The translations under genes and the position numbers were made by a program. This document shows positions 33,818 to 42,262 of a DNA stretch of 64,000 bases, in pieces. Under the pieces are notes generated by a model. The model saw nothing but the letters and a program-made list of their open reading frames with translations. It was not told the origin of the DNA and made no database searches. Source of the stretch: Streptomyces sp. NBC_01591 (GTDB lineage: Bacteria; Actinomycetota; Actinomycetes; Streptomycetales; Streptomycetaceae). How positions within the stretch are numbered: the first letter of the stretch is position 1; each line of letters opens with the position of its first letter. The stretch lies in assembly GCF_035918155.1 (NCBI RefSeq), contig NZ_CP109328.1, positions 868,001 through 932,000 of the forward strand, read 5' to 3'.

Positions 33818-34222
33818 TTGACGCTGGTTCAGATGCAGCCCCGCTCGGCGAGTGCCACCCCCGTGCACAGGACGGCGGTCGACGCCATGGGCACAGGCGC
33901 ACCGCAGGTCTGTGACGACATGAATGTCGAGGTGGCCCTGTCCGTCATGGCCAGCGCCCGCACCGGGCACCTGCTCGTCTGTGACAACGACGGCCTGTGC
34001 ACCCAACTGGTCACCCAGGCCCAGCTCGCCGCAGTCCGCGACAGCCCCGCGTACACGGACCGGGTTCAGCTGCGCGACATCCTCGGCGACCGCGGGCCGT
34101 TCACCTCGCCCGTGACCTCGATGGCCGAGGCCGAGCACGCGATGCGCTGCCGCCGGCTCGATGCCCTGCCTGTCGTCGACGAACAAGGCAGCGCTCTGGG
34201 CATCCTCGCCCTTACCGGCTGA
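33818..34222 (+). CDS. CBS-domain protein
   Basis: 134 residues from a TTG with AGGAGG 6 nt upstream. Two CBS repeats can be seen (CDDMNVEVALSVMASARTGH ... and SPVTSMAEAEHAMRCRRLDA with LPVVDEQGSALGILAL). Tandem CBS pairs bind adenosine nucleotides and act as energy sensors. It follows the helicase relic by 46 bp and precedes the SCO5918-like gene, probably one operon originally. Confidence 0.82.
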   Translation: MTLVQMQPRSASATPVHRTAVDAMGTGAPQVCDDMNVEVALSVMASARTGHLLVCDNDGLCTQLVTQAQLAAVRDSPAYTDRVQLRDILGDRGPFTSPVTSMAEAEHAMRCRRLDALPVVDEQGSALGILALTG

Positions 34223-34275
34223 ACCGCCTCACCGCGGCAGGACCATCCCCCTTCGTTCTTCTCCTGTGAGGCATC

Positions 34276-34587
34276 ATGCGCTGTGTCATCGCCCGCTTCC
34301 CGTTCGACCTCACCAAGAGCGGCGTCCTGGAATCGATGAAGGGCATCAGGCCCGAGCAGGTCATCGGCGAGTCCGTGATCATCGGCCGCCGCACCTACCC
34401 CGTCAAGCAGGTCGGCCAGGTCATCACACGCCAGGACCGCCGCGATTTCAGCGCCGGCGAAGTCCTCCGGGCCATGACCCAGCTCGGCTTCACCTGCCGC
34501 GGCCTTCCCCACACCGCCGCGCCCACGGGCGCCCTCAGCCCGTTCCAACAGGCTTCCGTGATGCTCGGCGCCCCTGCGGCCGTCTGA
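34276..34587 (+). CDS. SCO5918-like conserved protein
   Basis: 103 residues, starting RCVIARFPFDLTKSGVLESM and containing GESVIIGRRTYPVKQVGQVI and RDFSAGEVLRAMTQLGFTCR. From memory this matches a small Streptomyces family found beside cold-inducible DEAD-box helicase genes, consistent with its place here. Function unknown; basic and probably nucleic-acid related (inference). A strong terminator follows. Confidence 0.7.
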   Translation: MRCVIARFPFDLTKSGVLESMKGIRPEQVIGESVIIGRRTYPVKQVGQVITRQDRRDFSAGEVLRAMTQLGFTCRGLPHTAAPTGALSPFQQASVMLGAPAAV

Positions 34588-34621
34588 CCGACGGGCAGGC
34601 GCGAGCCGCCACCAGAACAGC

Positions 34622-34661
34622 GGTGAGGGTCCGACCGGCATGCGCCGGTCGGACCCTCACC
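34622..34661 (+). terminator. perfect 18-bp hairpin
   Basis: GGTGAGGGTCCGACCGGC, loop ATGC and the exact reverse complement, 34 nt after the SCO5918-like stop. Confidence 0.8.
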
Positions 34662-34852
34662 GCGTACCGACGGGTTTCTCAGCGCGCAGCGGCGGGAGGA
34701 AGCCGCAGTCCAGGGCTGGCTTGCGGTATTCGGATGAGACGGTGCGATGGGCCTGTCCAGGTACGGGAGCACGTGCCCCTACCGGCGGAGTCCCGGAGGA
34801 ACAACCCATCCGGCCCTTAGTGCTTTTGCTCCGCGATGGGTACCGGTGAAGC

Positions 34853-35275
34853 ATGACCGGCACCTTCACCACCCGCACCATCAACATTGCAACCGGCGCC
34901 ACTGAGACTATGCACGACCTGACGAACGCATGCTCCGCGTTCCTCCGGGAGGTCGCTCATGGGCGAAACGGACTGCTGAACGTTTTCACCCCCCACGAGA
35001 CATCCGGCCTGGCCATCATCGAGACCGGCGCGGGCAGTGACGATGACCTGTTGGCAGCCCTCCGTGAAATTCTTCCCGCGGACGACCGTTGGCGAGCCCG
35101 CCACGGTCGTCCAGGCCACGGCAGTGACCACGTGCTCCCGGCACTGGTACCACCACACGCCACGCTGCCCGTAGTCAATGGTGAGCTGGAGCTGGGGGCC
35201 TCGCAGTCCGTTGTACTGGTGAACTCCAACCGGGAAAGCCCCGAACGCCAAGTCCGGCTGTCCTTCCTCGGCTGA
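34853..35275 (+). CDS. YjbQ/UPF0047-family protein
   Basis: 140 residues with the family core: GLLNVFTPHETSGLAIIETG, LREILPADD, GHGSDHVLPALVPPHATLPV and LELGASQSVVLVN. The three conserved His (PHETS, GHGSDH) are metal-ligand positions. The family has been linked to a weak thiamine-phosphate-synthase-like activity, but its physiological role is not settled. Stands alone. Confidence 0.85.
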   Translation: MTGTFTTRTINIATGATETMHDLTNACSAFLREVAHGRNGLLNVFTPHETSGLAIIETGAGSDDDLLAALREILPADDRWRARHGRPGHGSDHVLPALVPPHATLPVVNGELELGASQSVVLVNSNRESPERQVRLSFLG

Positions 35276-35304
35276 CCACACCACCCACGCGGTCCTGCGG
35301 CTGA

Positions 35305-36319
35305 GAGCCTGTCGGGTGGCCGATTATGCGTGAAGCGTGACGGTCGCGATCTGCCCTCCGGGCATGGCGACGGCCCCGGAATGATCACGTGGTGTGTGCC
35401 AGTGCGAAAACTCCGAGGCCGTCAGCGGCCCATGCTGTCCGTCCAGCCTGACCGATGAGATGTGGGAGATCATCCAGCTGCTTCTTCCCGTGCGTGACCT
35501 GCGAAGAGGCGGCGGCGTGCGCAAGTACGGGGACCGGTTGGTGCTCGACTCGCTCTTTTACGTGCTGCGGTCGGGCTGCCAGTGGCGGATGCTTCCGCGC
35601 GATCTGATGCCCTGGGACGCGGCCCACCGCTGGTTCACCAAGTGGCGGCGGGACGGCACCTGGGACCGCGTCCACGACGGGCTCCGCCGCCAGGTCCGGG
35701 TCGGGGCCGGACGCGATCCCGAGCCGTCGGCCGCCGTGATCGACGCCCAGTCGATCAAGACCAGCGAGGGCGGCGAGGCGCGTGGGTTCGATGCGGGCAA
35801 GCGAACGACAGGGCGGAAGAGACACGTGATCGTGGACACGATGGGCCTGCTGCTGGTCGTTGCCGTCACCTCCGCGTCCGTGCAGGACCGGGCCAAAGGC
35901 CGCATCGTCCTGGCCCGTCTCGCGAAGGGATTCCGCACGGTCAGTCTGGTGTGGGTCGACGGCGGATACGCCAACTCCGTTGATTCCACGCTGCTTTCAT
36001 GGGCCCGCGACACGTTGGACATCGTTGTGGAGATCGTGAAGCGGACCGACGACGTCAAGGGCTTCAAGGTCCTGTCCCGCCGCTGGGTGGTGGAGCGAAG
36101 TTTCGGCTGGCTGGTCCGAAACCGTCGGCTGGCCCGCGACTACGAACGGCTTACCGCGACCTCCGAGGCCATGATCAAGGTGGCGATGATCCGCCTGATG
36201 CTCGTCCGGCTCGCCGGGCAGCCATCACGGTGGAGCCATGAATCCCACCGCAAGACCGCCCGAACCAAGACCATCGAGGACCTCATCGCAGCGTAATCAA
36301 CCGGCCACCCGACAGGCTC
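35305..36319 (+). mobile_element. complete IS5-family insertion sequence
   Basis: Perfect 17-bp terminal inverted repeats GAGCCTGTCGGGTGGCC and a TGA target duplication (35302-35304, 36320-36322) enclose one transposase gene. Confidence 0.9.
35394..36296 (+). CDS. IS5-family DDE transposase
   Basis: 300 residues from a GTG: SLTDEMWEIIQLLLPV, RSGCQWRMLPRDLMPWDAAH, AVIDAQSIKTSEGG (Asp), LVWVDGGYANS (Asp) and RRWVVERSFGWLVRNRRLAR (Glu). Length and all catalytic residues are intact, so this copy is likely active. Confidence 0.92.
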   Translation: MCQCENSEAVSGPCCPSSLTDEMWEIIQLLLPVRDLRRGGGVRKYGDRLVLDSLFYVLRSGCQWRMLPRDLMPWDAAHRWFTKWRRDGTWDRVHDGLRRQVRVGAGRDPEPSAAVIDAQSIKTSEGGEARGFDAGKRTTGRKRHVIVDTMGLLLVVAVTSASVQDRAKGRIVLARLAKGFRTVSLVWVDGGYANSVDSTLLSWARDTLDIVVEIVKRTDDVKGFKVLSRRWVVERSFGWLVRNRRLARDYERLTATSEAMIKVAMIRLMLVRLAGQPSRWSHESHRKTARTKTIEDLIAA

Positions 36320-36377
36320 TGAGGGTCTATCAGGAATCAGGTGTTTGGCCTACGGGTTCTTCGGTGGGCTGTTCGGT

Positions 36378-36449
36378 CTACGCTCGTGTGGCGGTAAGGC
36401 GACCGTCGAAGAGGACGTCGAACTCGTTGAGGGCGGTTTTCCAGCGGTT
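36378..36449 (-). pseudogene. IS256-family transposase C-terminal fragment
   Basis: NRWKTALNEFDVLFDGRL then TATRA and a stop is the usual end of IS256-family (mutator-type) transposases. Only 23 codons remain, directly left of the first hemerythrin copy. Confidence 0.6.
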
Positions 36450-36460
36450 TCATCACGGAG

Positions 36461-37076
36461 ACGTGGGCCGGGGAGGTGAGTACGGCGTGGTTCCCGCGCG
36501 CGTGGCGCGGGTTTTGCGTCCGGGGTGTGTTGTCTGTGTGCTGCCACCTCCCCGAGGGGTGATGAACCCGAGGAGAGGTGCTGTGTCGCGATGGGACCTG
36601 GTGGCGATGTGATCGCGGAGCTCGCGGCCGATCACCGTGAGCTGGAGGCGTTGTTCTCGCAGATCGAGTTGCAGCCCGTCGACCACCCCCGGCGGCGGGA
36701 ACTCGCGGACCGGCTGACCGCAGAACTGGTGCGGCACACGGTCGCCGAGGAACTGCACCTCTACCCCGTGGTCCGCGAGCATGTACCGCACGGTGCGGCA
36801 CTGGCGGACAAGGAACTCGCCGACCACGCCAGAGCCGAGCGCATGCTCAAGGACCTCGAAGACCTGAGCGTCGATGACCCGCAGTTCAACGACACGATCG
36901 CGAAGCTGAAGTTCGAGATCGCCTCCCACGTGCGCGAGGAAGAACACGAACTGTTCCCGAAACTCGCAGCCACCCTCCCGCCCGAGAAGCTGGACGAACT
37001 CGGCCGGCTGGTACGCCGGGCCAGGGAAACCGCCCCCACCCGCCCCCATCCCCCGCTCCCGAACACCCCGCCCGCC
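36461..37076 (+). repeat. direct repeat, hemerythrin unit copy 1
   Basis: From GTGGGCCGGGGAGGTGAGTA to the end of the hemerythrin core it is nearly identical to 41699-42262 in the same orientation. Copy 1 keeps about 60 bp between GTGGCGCGG and AGAGGTGCTG that copy 2 lacks. Confidence 0.85.
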
Positions 37077-37103
37077 CACAGTGAACCGCCCCGGGTTCGG
37101 TAG
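36591..37103 (+). CDS. hemerythrin HHE-domain protein, copy 1
   Basis: 170 residues. Four-helix-bundle iron ligands are all present: LAADHRELEALF, VRHTVAEELHLYPVV, LADHARAERML and ASHVREEEHELFP. HHE proteins bind a di-iron centre and O2 or NO, or sense iron and redox state. The Pro-rich C-terminal tail runs into the IS3 end at 37082, so the last residues are not native. GGAGAGG lies some 13 nt before the ATG, a loose match. Confidence 0.85.
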   Translation: MGPGGDVIAELAADHRELEALFSQIELQPVDHPRRRELADRLTAELVRHTVAEELHLYPVVREHVPHGAALADKELADHARAERMLKDLEDLSVDDPQFNDTIAKLKFEIASHVREEEHELFPKLAATLPPEKLDELGRLVRRARETAPTRPHPPLPNTPPAHSEPPRVR

Positions 37104-37259
37104 AGATCTCAGATTCTGGTTGTGACCTGGGGTTTCGTGGATTCCATGTAGTGATTGGCCTCGTACTCGACGGGCGGGACGTGGCCTATCTCACCGTGGA
37201 GTCGGCGGTGGCAGTACCAGTCGATCCACTCGGCGGTGGCGAGCTCGACCTGGGAGAGT
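37082..37259 (-). pseudogene. IS3-family orfB 3' end (same type as at 1435)
   Basis: TLSQVELATAEWIDWYCHRR, LHGEIGHVPPVEYEANHY and the terminus TGAACCGCCCCGGG are nearly identical to the relic at 1435. It ends where another IS3 element starts. Confidence 0.8.
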
Positions 37260-37312
37260 GTGACCTTCCCCTCGTAGCGTGGAGTCCGTGATTTCAGGGG
37301 AAGTTGAGGGTC

Positions 37313-37642
37313 ATGGGGTCCAAGAAACGGGCGTACGACGCCGAGTTCCGTGAGGGTGCTGTACGCATCGTGATCGAGACGGGGAAGCCGATCCCGCAGG
37401 TCGCCGACGAGCTCGGAGTCCACGCGGGCACGCTGCACAGCTGGGTCTCGCGCTGGCGCCGAAACGGGTCGGCATCCTCCGATCGGCCCGCGCAGGAGGC
37501 CGCCGGCGGGCGGATGCGGGAGAGCGAGCGGGGCGAACTGGAGCGGCTGCGGCGGGAGATGAGCGAGAAGAACAAGCGGATACGCGAGCTGGAGATGGAG
37601 CGTGATGTCCTCAAGCGATGCATGGTCCTCTGGGTGAAGTGA
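37313..37642 (+). CDS. IS3-family OrfA
   Basis: 109 residues: SKKRAYDAEFREGAVRIVIE, the HTH PIPQVADELGVHAGTLHSWV and a zipper (RGELERLRREMSEKNKRIRE). Complete, but its orfB partner is truncated, so it cannot support transposition in cis. Confidence 0.85.
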   Translation: MGSKKRAYDAEFREGAVRIVIETGKPIPQVADELGVHAGTLHSWVSRWRRNGSASSDRPAQEAAGGRMRESERGELERLRREMSEKNKRIRELEMERDVLKRCMVLWVK

Positions 37643-37770
37643 CCGAACAGGCACCGGCCGAGGTGGCCGCGTTCATCGGTAACCAGAGGACCGAACACCA
37701 CGTCCCGCACCGTCTGGCCTGCCGCGTGCTGGGGATCTCGGAGTCCTGGTTCTACAAGTGGCGCCAAGAT
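37618..37770 (+). pseudogene. IS3-family orfB 5' fragment
   Basis: Overlaps orfA. VAAFIGNQRTEHHVPHRLAC and GISESWFYKWRQD are the HTH_21-like start of OrfB, after which similarity ends. Confidence 0.75.
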
Positions 37771-37943
37771 CCTTTCCCCTGGGCTGGGGCTGGTCGTTCG
37801 CGCCCGAGACTTCATCACCGGCCGAGGTGAATGACACCGCTGACGGACGATCAGAGCGGTCCCGGACCGACCGCGGGACATTGTCGAGCAGGTACGCGTA
37901 AGGATCCCGCGCATCGGGATTCGTCTTCCCGCACGATGGGCCG

Positions 37944-38270
37944 TCAGCGGCCGAGCGCCTCGCGCAGCTCCTGTTTGTTCATCGTTGAACGGCCCTCGAC
38001 GTTCTTCTTCTTCGCCTCTTCGTAGAGCTGGTCCTTCGTGGGCCCCTGCGCTCCGCGGTGGGACCGCTCACCGCCACGCTGTGAGGCGGATTTCGGATCG
38101 CGCAGGGAGGTCCTGCTCGCCGTTTTTGCCTCTCCTGAGCGGGCCCGCTCCTTGTTGACCGTGCGCGCGGCAAGTTCCTTCGCGCGCCCCTCGGAGGCAC
38201 CGCGCTTCTGGGCACTCTCCTTGATGTGCTCGTACTGCCGCTCCCGCTTACGACTCGAACCTGCCGGCAT
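37944..38270 (-). CDS. Rho-N-like small basic protein ('plasmid stabilization' type)
   Basis: 108 residues, very basic. An N-terminal repeat-free helix (SSRKRERQYEHIKESAQKRG, EGRAKELAARTVNKERA) resembles Streptomyces proteins named plasmid stabilization protein, and the C-terminal TKDQLYEEAKKKNVEGRSTM / NKQELREALGR is a Rho termination factor N-terminal (SAP-like) motif that binds nucleic acid. Role in stability is only by annotation tradition. Start chosen at MPAGSSRK. Confidence 0.75.
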   Translation of the reverse strand: MPAGSSRKRERQYEHIKESAQKRGASEGRAKELAARTVNKERARSGEAKTASRTSLRDPKSASQRGGERSHRGAQGPTKDQLYEEAKKKNVEGRSTMNKQELREALGR

Positions 38271-38480
38271 CACACTGCTCTTTGTCTCGTAGCCGACCCT
38301 GCGCGCACGGTTCCGCGCCCGGCGCGCTGTCCTTACCGGGGCCGCCGCATGCACTCCACCCCTACGCCCACACCGCCCCGCACGCCACCCGGGGCAGCAC
38401 CCCGCGTTGCGATCTGCGGGCCGCGGAAAGACCGGTCACTGAAGCCCGGACCGAAATCCATCGGAAAGGAAGCGTGTGTG

Positions 38481-38897
38481 ATGACCACCGCGCGAGACAT
38501 CATGACCCCGGACGCCGAGTGCATCGGCGCGAACGAATCCGCTCTCCTCGCCGCTCACAAGATGGCCGAACTGGGCGTGGGTGCTCTGCCTATCTGCGGA
38601 GCGGACGAACGTCTCAAGGGCGTACTCACCGACCGCGACATCGTGGTCAAGGTTCTTGCGGCGGACAAGGACCCCGCCGAGATCAAGGCCGGCGATCTGG
38701 CGCAGGGCGAAGCCGTCACGATCGGCGCGGACGACGACGCGTCGGAGATTCTCCGCACGATGAGCGAACACAAGGTGCGCCGACTGCCGGTCATCGACGG
38801 CCACGTGCTGGTCGGAATGGTCGCCCAGGCCGATGTCGCCAGGGCACTGCCCGATCCGGCCGTGGGCGACCTCCTCGAAGCGCTGTCCACCGACTGA
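38481..38897 (+). CDS. tandem CBS-domain protein
   Basis: 138 residues: TARDIMTPDAECIGANESAL, GVGALPICGADERLKGVLTD, AVTIGADDDASEILRTMSEH and VRRLPVIDGHVLVGMVAQAD form two CBS repeats, a nucleotide-sensing module typical of stress-induced (SigB-type) Streptomyces genes. AAAGGAAG precedes the ATG. Not related closely to the CBS protein at 33818. Confidence 0.88.
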   Translation: MTTARDIMTPDAECIGANESALLAAHKMAELGVGALPICGADERLKGVLTDRDIVVKVLAADKDPAEIKAGDLAQGEAVTIGADDDASEILRTMSEHKVRRLPVIDGHVLVGMVAQADVARALPDPAVGDLLEALSTD

Positions 38898-39212
38898 CCG
38901 CCCGGGGCAGCAACCACCGCACGCAGAGAAGGGTGTCCCGCAAGGATCGGCGTGTTTCGCCAGGGTGGGGGCCAGCCCGTTCATTTTCCGTTGCCGCGTG
39001 AGCGCGACAGTGGGCTGCCGACAAACCTCGCCTCCGCTCCCGCCGTGATCCAAAGTTCGACACGGTCCCTTCTCGCATCCGACCCTGCACGCACCGGTTG
39101 AACGGCTGCGCGCACTGGTTGTTGGTGTGCGGTGGGAGGGATAGGCCCCAGGGTTCCGCCAGGTGCGGGCCTGGGGACCCAGCGGGATGTCGACCGAGGC
39201 GGGGGAGTAACC
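38898..39212. other. gene-free stretch
   Basis: About 315 bp. No family signature or convincing start on either strand. Confidence 0.4.
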
Positions 39213-39590
39213 GTGACATCCGATGAGATTGTGACCTGCCGGGCGGGGATGCAGCAGCACCGGTTCCGGCCCGGGTCGGGTGTCTCACTCCACTGGTCTG
39301 CGGCCGCGACTGTTGCACCCACCCGCCAGCAGATCCGCCACGCCACCGGCCAGGACACCGACCCCGGTCCGCGGTTCCTGTCCGTGGTCCTGGACACCTT
39401 CATGCGAGCCCTGCCCCACACCCTGCGCGAGGTCACCGCGCCGGTCGGCACGCAGATCCAGATGCGGATCAACGGCCCAGCCGACGGCACCTGGACGGTG
39501 ACGGCCACCGGGGATCGATGGTCGCTCGCCGAGCCGGACAAGCCTTGCCAGATCTGTAATCCGCAGACGGGACTGCAGGCGCCGCAGTAG
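39213..39590 (+). CDS. maleylpyruvate-isomerase-like (MDMPI) C-terminal fragment
   Basis: 125 residues. VVLDTFMRALPHTLREVTAP and DGTWTVTATGDRWSLAEPD resemble the C-terminal sterol-carrier-like part of mycothiol-dependent maleylpyruvate isomerase family proteins. The N-terminal DinB-like helical bundle that carries the metal is missing, and the end after CQICNPQTG looks foreign. GGGGGAG lies before the GTG at 39213, but this is probably a remnant rather than a working enzyme. Confidence 0.5.
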   Translation: MTSDEIVTCRAGMQQHRFRPGSGVSLHWSAAATVAPTRQQIRHATGQDTDPGPRFLSVVLDTFMRALPHTLREVTAPVGTQIQMRINGPADGTWTVTATGDRWSLAEPDKPCQICNPQTGLQAPQ

Positions 39591-39602
39591 GAAGCGCCCG
39601 GG

Positions 39603-40562
39603 TCAGGTGATGTCGTCCGGGGCGAGGTCGGGCCGCAGCCGGTGCCAGGAGGGGTGCCGCAGCAGTCCCGCCCGGGTGCTGCCCGTGTAGCGGACCTCGC
39701 CGACCAGGCGCGGCAGTACCCACCGCGCGCCGGTCACGCCCGGCGCCGTCTCGAAGGGGCACTCGTCGATCGCGGCAACCTGGAGCAGTTCGGCGAGCGT
39801 GGTGCGTTCGGTGTCGCTCCATCCGGTGCCGACGCTGCCCACATACCGCAGGCCGCCTTCATGCACCTCGCCCACCAGCAGGGCGCCGGGCAGGCCGGTG
39901 AGCCGGCCGCGGCCGGGCACCCACCCGCCCACGACCACATCGACGGTCCGGACGTGCCGGATCTTGATCCACGCACGGGACCGGCCCCCGGGCTCGTACA
40001 CAGAGGCAAGCCGCTTCGCGAGCACCCCCTCCAGGCCCGCGGCCCGGGTCATCTCCAGCGCCTGCTCGCCGTGCCCGACGACCGCTGCCGGTGTCGACCA
40101 GTGCTTCCCGTCCAGTCCCAGGTCCTCCAGGCGTGTGCGGCGCTCGGTGTACGGCAGCCCGATCAGGCTGTGGCCGTCCAGGTGCACGGCGTCGAACAGA
40201 ATCAAGTGGGCGGGTACGACCTGGGCCGTGCGGGCGGCCTTCGCCGGTGACCCGGTCAGTCCCATGCGGGACTGCAGTCGCTCGAAGTCGCTGCGACCCT
40301 GGCTGTCGAGCGCGACGATCTCGCCGTCCAGGACCGCGGGCCGTCCGAGCACGGCCCCGAGTACCGCGAGCTCCGGGTAGGCGCTGGTGATGTCCGCCCC
40401 GGAGCGGGACCGCAGTGTCACCGTCCCGTCGCCCGGCAGGTAGACCATGGCCCGCTGCCCGTCCTGCTTCACCTCGAACGCCCACCGGTCCTCCACGGCC
40501 GCGGGCGGCAGGCTGCCCGGCGTGGCGAGCATCGGAGCGATCCGCGGCAAGCTCATGACCAT
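39603..40562 (-). CDS. ATP-dependent DNA ligase (LigD ligase-domain type)
   Basis: 319 residues: motif I WAFEVKQDGQRAMVY (Lys of KQDG becomes adenylated), VLDGEIVALD (motif III region), GLEGVLAKRL (motif IV) and WIKIRH (motif V), then the OB-fold ending in RPDLAPDDIT. It is a stand-alone ligase without the polymerase and phosphoesterase domains of full LigD. It starts 16 bp after the Ku gene stop, so the two form a non-homologous end-joining operon. The start could also be the ATG at 40556. Confidence 0.9.
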   Translation of the reverse strand: MVMSLPRIAPMLATPGSLPPAAVEDRWAFEVKQDGQRAMVYLPGDGTVTLRSRSGADITSAYPELAVLGAVLGRPAVLDGEIVALDSQGRSDFERLQSRMGLTGSPAKAARTAQVVPAHLILFDAVHLDGHSLIGLPYTERRTRLEDLGLDGKHWSTPAAVVGHGEQALEMTRAAGLEGVLAKRLASVYEPGGRSRAWIKIRHVRTVDVVVGGWVPGRGRLTGLPGALLVGEVHEGGLRYVGSVGTGWSDTERTTLAELLQVAAIDECPFETAPGVTGARWVLPRLVGEVRYTGSTRAGLLRHPSWHRLRPDLAPDDIT

Positions 40563-40578
40563 CCCGCTCCGCGCCCGC

Positions 40579-41538
40579 TCAGGAAGCGCTGCGCTTCCTC
40601 GCGGCCGCGGTCTTCTTCGTGGTCGTCTTCTTCGCCGTGAGCTTTTTCCCGGCTGCGGTCTTCTTCGCGGTGGTCGTCCTGGCCGGGGCGGCCTTCTTCG
40701 ACGCGGTCTTCTTGCTTGGCTGCATCGTGTGCACGGTGGCGTCCTGGCCGTTCTCGCCGCGTGACTCCCTGGCCGCCTTGACGGAAGCGTTCAGGGCAGC
40801 CATCAGGTCCACTACCTTCCCGGACTCCCGTTCCTCGCCCTCGGCTGGCTCCGGGAGCTCCTTGCCCTCCGACTTCGCCTCGATCAGCGCCTCCAGGGCG
40901 TCGCGGTACTCGTCCCGGAAGCCGGTGATGTCGTCGAGGGCCATGGTGTCGGTGAGCTGGACGGCACGCTCGATCTCGTCATCGTCCAGGTCCACGGCCT
41001 TGGGCGCGAGGGACTCGGGACTGCGGACCTCGTCGGGCCACCGCATCGCGTGCAGCACGATCGCGTCATCGCGCACCCGGAGCAGCCCGAGGCGCTCGCG
41101 GTTGTGCCACGCGAACTTCGCGACGGCGACCTTGTCGGACCGCTCCAGCGCCTTGCGGAGCAAGGTATAGGGCCGGGCTGCGACCTTCCCGTCGATCGCG
41201 AGGAAGTATGAATCGCTGATGCGGATCGGGTCGATGCTGTCGGCGTCGACGAACGCCACGATCTCAATGGCCTTCGCGGTGGGCAGCGGCATCTCGTCGA
41301 GCTCTTCATCGGTGACCGGGACGACCTCGTCCCGGGTGAGCTCGTAGCCCTTGCCGATCTCCTCCTGCGGCACGACCTCATCCTCGATCGAGCACACCTT
41401 GCGCGTGCGAACCCTGCCCATGTCCTCCAGATGCACCTGGTGGAAATGAACCGAGCGGTCCTCGGTCGCGCTGACCACCTTGATCGGGATGCTGACCAGG
41501 CCAAAACTCACCGCTCCGGTCCACAAGGGCCTCGGCAT
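40579..41538 (-). CDS. ku: Ku DNA-end-binding protein
   Basis: 319 residues. RPLWTGAVSFGLVSIPIKVV, FHQVHLEDMGRVRTRKVCS and ISDSYFLAIDGKVAARPYTL are the prokaryotic Ku core that forms a homodimeric ring on DNA ends. After about residue 265 there is a long Lys/Ala/Thr-rich tail (KKTASKKAAPARTTTAKKTA), the DNA-bridging extension common in Streptomyces Ku. GGAGG lies upstream of the ATG at 41538. It recruits the ligase encoded by the next gene. Confidence 0.94.
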   Translation of the reverse strand: MPRPLWTGAVSFGLVSIPIKVVSATEDRSVHFHQVHLEDMGRVRTRKVCSIEDEVVPQEEIGKGYELTRDEVVPVTDEELDEMPLPTAKAIEIVAFVDADSIDPIRISDSYFLAIDGKVAARPYTLLRKALERSDKVAVAKFAWHNRERLGLLRVRDDAIVLHAMRWPDEVRSPESLAPKAVDLDDDEIERAVQLTDTMALDDITGFRDEYRDALEALIEAKSEGKELPEPAEGEERESGKVVDLMAALNASVKAARESRGENGQDATVHTMQPSKKTASKKAAPARTTTAKKTAAGKKLTAKKTTTKKTAAARKRSAS

Positions 41539-41698
41539 CCGTACCTCCAGGCCCCCCTGGCGGGCATGGGCCGGGAAGTGGACCGGCGCGTCGGGAAAAG
41601 GAGGCTGTCCCCGCGGTCGAGACCGGGGGGCAGGGCGCGGCCGGGCCACCGCCCGTAGTCCGATCCTTGTGCGGGGCGGCGGTGATCGCATCACGGGA

Positions 41699-42262
41699 CA
41701 TGGGCCGGGGAGGTGAGTACGGCGTGGTTCCCGCGCGCGTGGCGCGGAGAGGTGCTGTGTCGCGATGGGACCTGGTGGCGATGCGATCGCGGAGCTCGCG
41801 GCCGATCACCGTGAGCTGGAGGCGTTGTTCTCGCAGATCGAGTTGCAGCCGGTCGACCACCCCCGGCGGCGGGAACTCGCGGACCGACTGACCGCGGAAC
41901 TGGTACGGCACACGGTCGCCGAGGAACTGCATCTCTACCCCGTGGTCCGCGAGCATGTACCGTACGGTGCGGCACTGGCGGACAAGGAACTCGCCGATCA
42001 CGCCAGAGCCGAGCGCATGCTCAAGGAGCTCGAAGACCTGAGCGTCGATGACCCGCGGTTCAACGACACGATCGCGAAGCTGAAGTTCGAGGTCGCCTCC
42101 CACGTGCGCGAGGAAGAGCACGAACTGTTCCCGAAACTCGCAGCCACCCTCCCGCCCGAGAAGCTGGACGAACTCGGCCGGCTGGTACGCCGGGCCAGGG
42201 AAACCGCCCCCACCCGCCCCCACCCGCCCCCACCGCTCGCTCCCGAACACCCCGCCCACCGG
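41699..42262 (+). repeat. direct repeat, hemerythrin unit copy 2
   Basis: Near-identical to 36461-37076, same orientation, 5.2 kb away. It lacks about 60 bp of the leader and has extra CCGCCCCCAC units at the C-terminal coding end. Confidence 0.85.

Larger units (their letters stand above)
37260..37770 (+). mobile_element. IS3-family element, 3' truncated
   Basis: Begins near TGTGACCTTCCCCTCG and carries a full orfA and only the first part of orfB. The right part of the element, including its end, is lost at about 37770. Confidence 0.65.
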
